Below are positions 8,511-15,496 of a stretch of 19,858 nt of DNA, piece after piece. The stretch is from Cryomorphaceae bacterium. GTDB lineage: Bacteria > Bacteroidota > Bacteroidia > Flavobacteriales_G > Salibacteraceae. Below the pieces are notes generated by a model, which did no database searches, was not told where the DNA came from, and worked only from the letters and a program-made list of their open reading frames with translations. Made by a program: the position numbers and the translations under genes. Within the stretch, counting starts at the first letter, position 1; every line of letters begins with the position of its first letter. Location: NCBI GenBank assembly GCA_003564735.1, contig PXEK01000044.1, positions 1 through 19,858 of the forward strand. The letters run 5' to 3'.

Positions 8511-10865
8511 ATGAATTTAGTTATAGTTGAGTCCCCCGCCAAAGCAAAAACCATTGAAGGATTTTTAGGTAAAGACTTTAAGGTGAAATCCAGTTACGGC
8601 CACGTTCGCGATTTGGCCAAGAAAGGGTTAGCCGTAGATGTTGAGAATAATTTTAAGCCCGAATACATTGTATTGGAAGACAAGAAAAAACTTGTCAAAG
8701 AATTAAAATCACTGGTGAAAAAATCAGATACCGTTTGGCTGGCAACGGATGAGGATCGCGAAGGAGAAGCTATTTCGTGGCATTTATACGATGTTTTGGG
8801 TTTGAAAGCAGACCAAACGAAACGCATTGTTTTTAATGAGATTACGAAACCCGCCATTACGGGAGCCATTGAAAACCCGCGCAACATCAACCAAAACCTG
8901 GTAAACGCCCAACAAGCCCGGCGGGTGCTGGATAGATTGGTAGGGTTTGAACTTTCACCCGTTTTATGGAAAAAGGTAAAACCTTCGTTAAGTGCGGGCC
9001 GAGTGCAATCTGTAACCGTGCGACTCATTGTTGAGCGTGAAAGAGAAATAGAAAATTTCACCCCCGAAAGCTCTTTCAAGGTTTCGGCCGTGTTTGATGT
9101 AGACGGGACCGATTTAAAAGCAGACCTAAAAACAAAGTTCAAAACCGTTGAGGAGGCAAAAGCATTTTTAGAAAAATGTAAAGACGCTGATTTCACCATC
9201 TCCAACTTAGAAAAAAAGCCCGGTAAAAGAACCCCTGCCGCTCCTTTTACCACCTCCACTCTCCAGCAAGAAGCCTCTAGGAAACTGGGGTTCTCGGTTG
9301 CACAAACCATGTCTGTAGCACAAAAACTTTATGAGGCCGGTAGAATCACCTACATGCGTACCGATTCTAAGAACCTCTCGAATACTGCCATTAATGCCAC
9401 GAAGGATATTATCCCCGAAATGTTTGGAGATAAATATCTTAAAAACCGTCGCTACTCGGGAAAAAGTAAAGGCGCGCAGGAAGCTCACGAAGCCATACGC
9501 CCCACCGATTTAAAATTATCTGAAGCCGGCAACACCAACCAAGAGCAGCGTTTGTACGACTTGATTTGGAAAAGAACACTGGCCACTCAAATGGCAGATG
9601 CCGAATTAGAACGAACCACTATCACCATTTCCACAAATAAAAGTGATGAGCAGTTTGTAGCTAAAGGTGAAGTGATCAAATTTGACGGTTTCCTCAAGGT
9701 TTATGTCGAGTCAACCGACGATGATGACAATGTTGAAGAAAAAGCTTCGGGCTTGCTCCCGCCCGTTAAGAAAAACCAAACGCTGCAGGTCAAAGTCATT
9801 GAAGCTACACAGCGCTTCACTCATCATGCCCCTCGCTATACCGAGGCCTCACTCGTAAAAAAACTGGAACAGTTGGGCATTGGAAGACCCAGTACCTATG
9901 CGCCTACCATTTCTACCGTTCAAAAAAGAGGGTATGTGGTGAAGGAAGACCGCGACGGACAAAAAAGAAATTACACACAACTTACTTTGAAAAAAGGGGC
10001 TGTTGAAGAAAAAACAAAATCTGAAATCACGGGGGCAGAGAAGAAAAAGATGTTCCCCACAGATATAGGTATTGTGGTGAATGACTTTTTAATCGAGAAT
10101 TTTGATAAAATTCTCGATTACAACTTCACGGCAGATGTAGAGAAACAATTCGATGAAATTGCCGAGGGCAAGGTGGAGTGGAGCGAGATGATTGATCGCT
10201 TTTATTCAGATTTTCACCCCAATGTGGAAGATACCATGGAAAATGCCGAACGCGCTAAGGGTGAGCGATACTTGGGGGACGACCCCAAAAGCGGCAAGCC
10301 GATATACGCCCGAATAGGGCGATTTGGTCCGATGGTGCAAAAAGGGGAAACTGAATCAGAGGAAAAACCGACTTTTGCCTCTCTTCAAAAAAATCAAAGT
10401 ATTCAAAGTGTAACCTTGGACGAAGCACTTGTCTTATTTAAATTACCTCGTGAAGTGGGGAGTTTTAAAGGTGAAAAAATAACGGCTAACGTAGGAAGGT
10501 TTGGCCCCTATGTAAAATATAAAAACACATTTGTGAGCTTGAAGAAAGACGAGGGAGACGACCCGCTTTCAGTAACGGAAGAAAGAGCCGTTCAACTCAT
10601 TGAAGAAAAGTTGGAACAAATACGTCAAAGCAAAATAAAGACCTTTGAAGAAGAGCCTGACTTAGAAGTTTTAAAAGGGCGCTACGGACCATACATTAAG
10701 TATAAGAAAAAGAACTTCAAAATTCCGAAAGACGTAAGCCCTGAGGATTTAACACTCGAGCAATGCAAGGAAATTATTGAACAAGGTCCTGCAAAAAGAA
10801 AAACTCGAACCAAAAAGACAGCCACCAAAAAAACCAAAAAATCCACGGCCAAAAAGAAAAAGTAA
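8511..10865 (+). CDS. topA: DNA topoisomerase I (type IA)
   Basis: TopA relaxes negative supercoils by nicking one DNA strand through a tyrosine intermediate. The Toprim domain starts with VIVESPAKAKTI (residues 4-15) and carries the metal-binding DEDREGE motif at 80-86. The catalytic tyrosine is Tyr281 in ITYMRTDS. After the core come three C-terminal topoisomerase repeats, each marked by GR(F/Y)GP followed by a KxG or KYK element (about residues 602, 662 and 723). There are no four-cysteine zinc ribbons as in the E. coli enzyme; the protein ends in a lysine-rich tail (about 764-784) that probably binds DNA. At 784 residues it is a normal length for the phylum. The coding sequence contains a perfect 14-bp palindrome at 10090-10120. 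The next gene begins directly at its stop codon. Confidence 0.99.
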   Translation: MNLVIVESPAKAKTIEGFLGKDFKVKSSYGHVRDLAKKGLAVDVENNFKPEYIVLEDKKKLVKELKSLVKKSDTVWLATDEDREGEAISWHLYDVLGLKADQTKRIVFNEITKPAITGAIENPRNINQNLVNAQQARRVLDRLVGFELSPVLWKKVKPSLSAGRVQSVTVRLIVEREREIENFTPESSFKVSAVFDVDGTDLKADLKTKFKTVEEAKAFLEKCKDADFTISNLEKKPGKRTPAAPFTTSTLQQEASRKLGFSVAQTMSVAQKLYEAGRITYMRTDSKNLSNTAINATKDIIPEMFGDKYLKNRRYSGKSKGAQEAHEAIRPTDLKLSEAGNTNQEQRLYDLIWKRTLATQMADAELERTTITISTNKSDEQFVAKGEVIKFDGFLKVYVESTDDDDNVEEKASGLLPPVKKNQTLQVKVIEATQRFTHHAPRYTEASLVKKLEQLGIGRPSTYAPTISTVQKRGYVVKEDRDGQKRNYTQLTLKKGAVEEKTKSEITGAEKKKMFPTDIGIVVNDFLIENFDKILDYNFTADVEKQFDEIAEGKVEWSEMIDRFYSDFHPNVEDTMENAERAKGERYLGDDPKSGKPIYARIGRFGPMVQKGETESEEKPTFASLQKNQSIQSVTLDEALVLFKLPREVGSFKGEKITANVGRFGPYVKYKNTFVSLKKDEGDDPLSVTEERAVQLIEEKLEQIRQSKIKTFEEEPDLEVLKGRYGPYIKYKKKNFKIPKDVSPEDLTLEQCKEIIEQGPAKRKTRTKKTATKKTKKSTAKKKK
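10090..10120. repeat. Perfect 14-bp inverted repeat inside topA
   Basis: TAATCGAGAATTTT (10090-10103), the three bases GAT, then its exact reverse complement (10107-10120). In the mRNA this is a 14-bp stem with a 3-nt loop; in supercoiled DNA it could extrude as a cruciform. It encodes part of LIENFDKILDYN and is not followed by a T-run, so it is not a standard terminator. Confidence 0.85.
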
Positions 10866-12041
10866 ATGGACATTGAGTTTTATTTTCAACCGGTTGTCAG
10901 CAGCTTAAATAACTATAGCCCCGGCCAATTGGGCAGTCATATTGAGAAGCACACCAAAAGCCACACCCCAAAAATAACGGAAGAGGTACAAGTGGTGCTG
11001 TTGGGGGTAAATGAAGATCGTGCCTCGGCAGGTAATAAAGGTTGTGCATTGGCTCCTGATTACGTGCGTTCATTTTTCTATAAGCTTACCCGCCCCAATA
11101 CTTTTCAATTGCCCTTAATTGATATGGGCAATATTTTTCAGGGCGAAGAGCTAAATGACACTTACCACGCGCTTAGTGGTGTAATTTCATTTTTGGTAAA
11201 GCGAAATTGCATTCCTATCATCCTCGGTGGTTCTCAAGACCTCACTTACGCCAACTACCTGGCCTACGAAAACCTTGAACAAGTAGTAAACTTAGTTACC
11301 ATAGACGCTAAACCGGATATGGGTGACTCAAGTGATGAGCCGGTAAACTCCTCAAATTTTTTAAGTAAAATACTGCTGCACCAACCCAACTACCTTTTCC
11401 ACTACACAAATGTGGGTCAGCAGAACTACTTTGTGACACAAGACGAGGTAGACTTAATGGAACAACTCTACTTTGACCGACTGCGATTGGGTGAGTTCAG
11501 AGCCAACCCCGAAAAAGCCGAACCACTTTTGAGAAATACAGACATTGTGAGCTTTGACCTTACTGCCGTTAAGGCCTCTGATGCACCGGGTAACGCACTT
11601 AAAACACCCAATGGCTTAACGAGCGACGAATGTTGCAGGATAGCCCGTTACGCGGGGATAAGCGAAAAATTGACGTCTATTGGTTTTTACGACTATAATC
11701 CGGAATATGATAACGTGGGAGTGACGGCGCAACTCGTCGCTCAGCTGGTGTGGCATTTCCTTGACGGCGTGAATTCAAGAAAAGGCGATATACCCACATT
11801 AAAATCAAAAGATTATCTTCGTTATAATGTAGCTATTGATGGAGGGGTTAAAAACATTGAGTTTTTAAAGAGCATAAAAACCGACAGATGGTGGATGAAT
11901 GTACCTTATCCCGGAAAAAAAGCAAATCGTTTCAAGCGCCATGAGTTGGTTCCTTGTAGCTATGAAGACTATATGGAAGCGTGTAAAGAAACTACACCTT
12001 ATATATATATGAAAATATACGAAAAAATGAAGAGTGGTTAG
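10866..12041 (+). CDS. Arginase/formimidoylglutamase-fold protein, probable pseudoenzyme
   Basis: The 391-residue protein belongs to the ureohydrolase (arginase/agmatinase/formimidoylglutamase) superfamily. The fold shows in the ordered positions of its motifs: IILGGSQD (118-125) where active members have GGDHS, TIDAKPD (145-151) for DAHxD, SFDLTAVKASDAPG (229-242) for SxDxDxxDP, and PNGLTSDE (248-255) for GGLTxxE. Three of the six usual manganese ligands are replaced: the GGDHS His by Gln, the DAHxD His by Lys, and the second Asp of SxDxD by Thr. It is therefore unlikely to be a Mn-dependent hydrolase, although automatic annotation would probably call it formimidoylglutamase. No signal peptide is seen, so it should be cytoplasmic. 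Its ATG abuts the topA TAA with no gap, which implies translational coupling. A basic C-terminal extension (about residues 310-391) is outside the usual domain. Role unknown. Confidence 0.88.
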   Translation: MDIEFYFQPVVSSLNNYSPGQLGSHIEKHTKSHTPKITEEVQVVLLGVNEDRASAGNKGCALAPDYVRSFFYKLTRPNTFQLPLIDMGNIFQGEELNDTYHALSGVISFLVKRNCIPIILGGSQDLTYANYLAYENLEQVVNLVTIDAKPDMGDSSDEPVNSSNFLSKILLHQPNYLFHYTNVGQQNYFVTQDEVDLMEQLYFDRLRLGEFRANPEKAEPLLRNTDIVSFDLTAVKASDAPGNALKTPNGLTSDECCRIARYAGISEKLTSIGFYDYNPEYDNVGVTAQLVAQLVWHFLDGVNSRKGDIPTLKSKDYLRYNVAIDGGVKNIEFLKSIKTDRWWMNVPYPGKKANRFKRHELVPCSYEDYMEACKETTPYIYMKIYEKMKSG

Positions 12042-12062
12042 TCCGGCAATAAAGAGTTGAAT

Positions 12063-12100
12063 CGCATATTTTTTTTCACACAACGCATATTTTTTTTTTC
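12063..12100 (+). repeat. 21-bp-spaced direct repeat upstream of porP
   Basis: CGCATAT followed by seven further T and a C (12063-12077) recurs as CGCATAT with nine further T and a C (12084-12100). The starts are 21 bp apart, two helical turns, which suits a dimeric regulator or a curved upstream promoter element. No regulator is identified. Confidence 0.55.
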
Positions 12101-12111
12101 AGATTAAAAAA

Positions 12112-12137
12112 GTTTCAGTATTTTAGCGCTTTGAAAC
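12112..12137 (+). promoter_or_regulatory. Inverted repeat in the porP leader or promoter region
   Basis: GTTTCA (12112-12117) and TGAAAC (12132-12137) form a spaced inverted repeat with 14 nt between. It lies just downstream of the CGCATAT direct repeat and about 35 nt before the porP ATG. I find no good TTG/TAnnTTTG pair here, only a weak TATTTTAG at 12119-12126, so this promoter may differ from the housekeeping form. Confidence 0.35.
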
Positions 12138-12170
12138 GAGCGTGGTTCTCAAAAACATAAAAAAATCGAC

Positions 12171-13151
12171 ATGAAGAAAACACTACTTTTTAGTTTAGTT
12201 CTCTTATTATCAGCACCTTTAATAGGTCAGCAAGATGCTCAATTCACTCAGAATTACTTCAACAGGCTTTTTCCCAACCCTGCTGCCGCCGGCCACAATG
12301 ATGCCATTTGTGCAACATTATTTGGCAGACAACAATGGGCGGGCTTCGAGGGAGCTCCACAATCATTTATGTTTACAGGTCATGCAGCCTTCAAAGATCC
12401 GTGGTTAAATCAGAATCATGGAGTAGGTTTGGTATTCATCTCTGATCAACTCGGTCAGGAAACCACAAATACGTTAAAGGTTTCTTACGCATATCGCAGA
12501 CAAGTAGGTCCCGGTATGTTGAGTGGCGGTTTTAGTTTAGGTATGCTTCAAAAAAGTATTGGAAGTAACTGGAACGCGGTTGAAGGCGTTGAAGACGATT
12601 TTTTCATCCCGGATAATGGCGCTTCAGACATCGTTTTTGACATGGACTTTGGCCTTTATTATCAAACAAAAGATTTCTATGTAGGTATTAGTATGACACA
12701 CTTACCCGCAACCGTTTTGAGTGAACAAACCACAAATGCAATTAACAATCCCGCAAACCTCAACTATGGTTTAGCTCGTCACTACTTCATTATGGCCGGT
12801 TATGAAAAGGAACTCACTGCAGACTGGACTCTCAAACCAAATTTGTTTGTTAGAACGGACGGCGCATCTATGAGTTTTGATTTAGGGGGTATGATTGAGT
12901 GGCGTAAGCAATTTTGGGGTGGATTAAACTACAGACTTCAAGATGCCATTGGGCCAATGGCAGGTTTTAATTTCCAAATGCCCGGCGAAAGCATCACGGG
13001 AGGTATGTTGAGATTTGGTTACGCCTATGATGTAACCACGAGTTCCCTAAGAGCGCACTCCTCGGGCTCACACGAAATTATGCTGAACTATTGCTTCAAC
13101 ATTGTTCGTAAACCGAAGTTCCAACGACATCGCTCTGTAAGATTCTTGTAA
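12171..13151 (+). CDS. porP: PorP/SprF family type IX secretion outer-membrane protein
   Basis: PorP/SprF proteins are outer-membrane beta-barrels of Bacteroidota that work with the type IX secretion system, some needed for secretion in general and others for anchoring a particular substrate such as the SprB adhesin. The 326-residue protein starts with a signal peptide (MKKTLLFSLVLLLSAPLIGQ, cleavage near residue 20). The family hallmark follows at once: QDAQFTQNYFN then NPAAAGH. Alternating aromatic/Gly strands run to the end, and the last residues include an aromatic C-terminal Phe typical of a barrel. Its position directly before gldK mirrors porP-porK-porL-porM-porN of Porphyromonas gingivalis, which favours the core PorP role over a substrate-specific SprF. 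The 97-nt gap to gldK contains a separate promoter. Confidence 0.93.
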   Translation: MKKTLLFSLVLLLSAPLIGQQDAQFTQNYFNRLFPNPAAAGHNDAICATLFGRQQWAGFEGAPQSFMFTGHAAFKDPWLNQNHGVGLVFISDQLGQETTNTLKVSYAYRRQVGPGMLSGGFSLGMLQKSIGSNWNAVEGVEDDFFIPDNGASDIVFDMDFGLYYQTKDFYVGISMTHLPATVLSEQTTNAINNPANLNYGLARHYFIMAGYEKELTADWTLKPNLFVRTDGASMSFDLGGMIEWRKQFWGGLNYRLQDAIGPMAGFNFQMPGESITGGMLRFGYAYDVTTSSLRAHSSGSHEIMLNYCFNIVRKPKFQRHRSVRFL

Positions 13152-13189
13152 GAACTCCAAAATAAAAAGAAAAAAATTACGTTTACACA

Positions 13190-13220
13190 TTTGGTGGTTC
13201 AGTTATCAACATTACATTTG
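13190..13220 (+). promoter_or_regulatory. Bacteroidota-type promoter for gldKLMN
   Basis: TTTG at 13190-13193, a 19-nt spacer, and TACATTTG at 13213-13220 match the phylum's housekeeping promoter without mismatch. Transcription would start near 13227, about 22 nt before the gldK ATG. gldKLMN can thus be expressed without porP. Confidence 0.78.
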
Positions 13221-13248
13221 TGAATTCTTTTTTGAAAAAACACACAGC

Positions 13249-14562
13249 ATGAGACGAATATTATTTTTTCTGACACTCGCAATTATAGCCATTGCGTGCG
13301 GTCCCCGTGAAACGGGACAACTTACCGGCGTTTTGGACAGGCCCGCGTGGTATGACATTGATCCTTTTGGAACCGTATATATACCTATGGGTAGCTTTAC
13401 AATGGGCGGCAACGACCAAGACGTACCTTATGCCCATGTTACAAAAGCTAAAACAGTTTCTGTTCAAGCTTTTTACATGGACGATACGGAAATCACAAAC
13501 AATGAATACCGACAATTCGTTCATTGGGTTCGCGATTCAATGGCATTAACTCTACTCGCTGATATCGACGAGGAAGAATACATGATCATGGAAGACGAAT
13601 ACGGGCGGGAATTGGATATTCCAAATTTGAATTGGAGAGCTAAAATTCCATGGAATGACCCCGATGAAGATGTTCAAGACGCACTTGAGCCCCTTTTCTA
13701 TCCTCCGGCAGAACGAATTCACGGATTAAAACGAATTGATACGAGACGACTTATATACGAATATACGTGGATAAATTATAAAAAAGCCGCAGCGAAAGGT
13801 AGATCTAGGCATCAGTACGGCGAACCTGAAGGGCTTGACCGAACCAGTTTCATTGAAAGAGACAGAGTTGAAGTTTATCCCGATACACTATGTTGGGTAG
13901 CTGATTTCTCTTATTCATTCAATGAGCCCATGACAAATACTTATTTTTGGCATCCGGCTTATGACGATTATCCCGTTGTTGGCGTAACTTGGCAACAGGC
14001 TACTGCCTTTGGCCATTGGAGATCGCAGTTATTTAATAAGTTTTTAAGAATGGCCGATGTTCCGATGGTGCAAGATTTCAGATTACCCAGTGAAACTGAA
14101 TGGGAATATGCATCGAGAGGAGGTTTAGATTTATCATCATATCCGTGGGGCGGCCCTTACATTCGAAATGACAAAGGATGTTTCCTTGCCAATTTCAAAC
14201 CATTGAGAGGTAATTATGTTGACGACGGTGGTTTCCATACTGTTCCGGCAGCATCCTACTCTCCAAATGATTACGGACTATATTGCATGTCCGGAAATGT
14301 ATCCGAGTGGACGAGTAATGCCTATGATGAATCGGCATATAGCTTTGCTCATGATTTGAATACAGATTACCAATATGAAGCGGAAGATAACGAACTCCCT
14401 GTTTTTAAGAGAAAAGTAGTCCGTGGCGGGTCTTGGAAAGATGTAGGGTACTATATTCAAACAGGATCAAGAACTTACGAATATCAAGATACAGCAAAAA
14501 GTTACATCGGTTTTAGAAATGTAATGACTTATTTAGGCAGAGCAAAAGGAGACCGTTTATAA
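13249..14562 (+). CDS. gldK: Type IX secretion ring lipoprotein GldK (PorK)
   Basis: GldK is an outer-membrane lipoprotein that forms, with GldN, the periplasmic ring of the type IX secretion system. The N-terminus is a lipoprotein signal (MRRILFFLTLAIIAIAC) with the lipid-accepting Cys at residue 17; the -3 position is Ala rather than Leu. The rest is a formylglycine-generating-enzyme (SUMF1-like) fold: IPMGSFTMGG near residue 46, MDDTEITNNEYRQF, the WEYASRGG segment, GNVSEWTSNAY and VVRGGSW near the end. The cysteine pair that makes FGE catalytic after RGGS is absent (WKDVGYYIQTGSRTY), so the domain is structural, as expected for GldK. It is 437 residues long. It is the first gene after the internal promoter and 66 nt before gldL. 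Confidence 0.96.
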   Translation: MRRILFFLTLAIIAIACGPRETGQLTGVLDRPAWYDIDPFGTVYIPMGSFTMGGNDQDVPYAHVTKAKTVSVQAFYMDDTEITNNEYRQFVHWVRDSMALTLLADIDEEEYMIMEDEYGRELDIPNLNWRAKIPWNDPDEDVQDALEPLFYPPAERIHGLKRIDTRRLIYEYTWINYKKAAAKGRSRHQYGEPEGLDRTSFIERDRVEVYPDTLCWVADFSYSFNEPMTNTYFWHPAYDDYPVVGVTWQQATAFGHWRSQLFNKFLRMADVPMVQDFRLPSETEWEYASRGGLDLSSYPWGGPYIRNDKGCFLANFKPLRGNYVDDGGFHTVPAASYSPNDYGLYCMSGNVSEWTSNAYDESAYSFAHDLNTDYQYEAEDNELPVFKRKVVRGGSWKDVGYYIQTGSRTYEYQDTAKSYIGFRNVMTYLGRAKGDRL

Positions 14563-14628
14563 TGACCATATTTAACAGTTAACATAGAAACCATAATTTA
14601 ATTATTAACCAGTAAATAGTAGTAACAA

Positions 14629-15456
14629 ATGAGCAGTAAAGAAGTAAAAGGATTCAAACCCGGAAGTAAAAGTTGGAAGAAGTTTATGGCCAAACTTTAT
14701 GGTTTGGGTGGTGCAGTAGTAATTTTAGGAGCATTATTCAAGCTTCAACACTACCCGGGTTCAGATATCATGCTTATTGTGGGGCTGGGAACAGAAACAA
14801 TAATCTTTGCTTTCTCTGCTTTTGAACCACTACACGAAGACCCCGATTGGTCACTGGTATATCCTGAGTTAGCCGAGGATTATGACGGCGAACCTGCCTC
14901 ACATAGCCGAGGTGGTGGCGGTGGTCTCTCAGCCACTCAAGAACTCGACCAAATGCTTGAGTCCGCTAAAATCGGTCCCGAACTTATAGAAAGTTTAGGC
15001 CAAGGAATGACACGACTTTCAGAAACTGCGGGCAATATGAATAGTTTGGGTGATGCGGCGGGCGCTACCAATGATTTTGTTGACAATGTAAAGAGTGCTT
15101 CTTCACGAGTTGGTGAGCTTTCAGAATCATATCACAGCGCAGCAGAAGCATTAACCGGTTTATCTGTATCAAACGAAGATAGCGCCTCTTACAGCGAAAA
15201 CCTGAAAAAAGTGAATGAAAACCTCAACGCTTTAAACAGTGCTTACGAACTTCAAATAGAGAGCTCGTCGCAATACAATGAGTCATCGGGCAGACTGCAA
15301 GAAAGTATGAACCAACTCGTAACTAATCTACAAGCTTCTGCAGGTGACACTGAAAAATACAAGGATAACATGGCAGAATTATCAGCTAACCTGGAATCCT
15401 TGAATACAGTGTATGGAAATATGCTTTCTGCTATGAATTTTAACAAGCAGGCGTAA
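14629..15456 (+). CDS. gldL: Type IX secretion/gliding motor protein GldL (PorL)
   Basis: GldL is the inner-membrane stator-like subunit that, with GldM, converts proton flow into motion for type IX secretion and gliding. Two membrane helices are visible at about residues 24-42 (YGLGGAVVILGALFKLQHYPG region) and 46-64. The second carries a buried glutamate, Glu56 in LGTETIIF, at the place of the conserved TM2 glutamate that is essential for GldLM function. A cytoplasmic C-terminal domain of about 200 residues follows. It starts with the conserved FEPLHEDPDWSLVYPEL, passes a Gly-rich linker (RGGGGGLS) and continues in long Ser/Asn/Leu heptads that look coiled-coil. The length of 275 lies between F. 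johnsoniae GldL and P. gingivalis PorL. It lies 40 nt before gldM. Confidence 0.97.
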   Translation: MSSKEVKGFKPGSKSWKKFMAKLYGLGGAVVILGALFKLQHYPGSDIMLIVGLGTETIIFAFSAFEPLHEDPDWSLVYPELAEDYDGEPASHSRGGGGGLSATQELDQMLESAKIGPELIESLGQGMTRLSETAGNMNSLGDAAGATNDFVDNVKSASSRVGELSESYHSAAEALTGLSVSNEDSASYSENLKKVNENLNALNSAYELQIESSSQYNESSGRLQESMNQLVTNLQASAGDTEKYKDNMAELSANLESLNTVYGNMLSAMNFNKQA

Positions 15457-15496
15457 GAACTAAAACCAATCTATTAACACAATTATATAGTATAAT

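Noticed and set aside
8594..9310. 238-codon minus-strand open frame inside topA
   Set aside because: Antisense to the Toprim and cleavage domains of a clear topA; low-complexity Ser/Phe-rich translation typical of a shadow.
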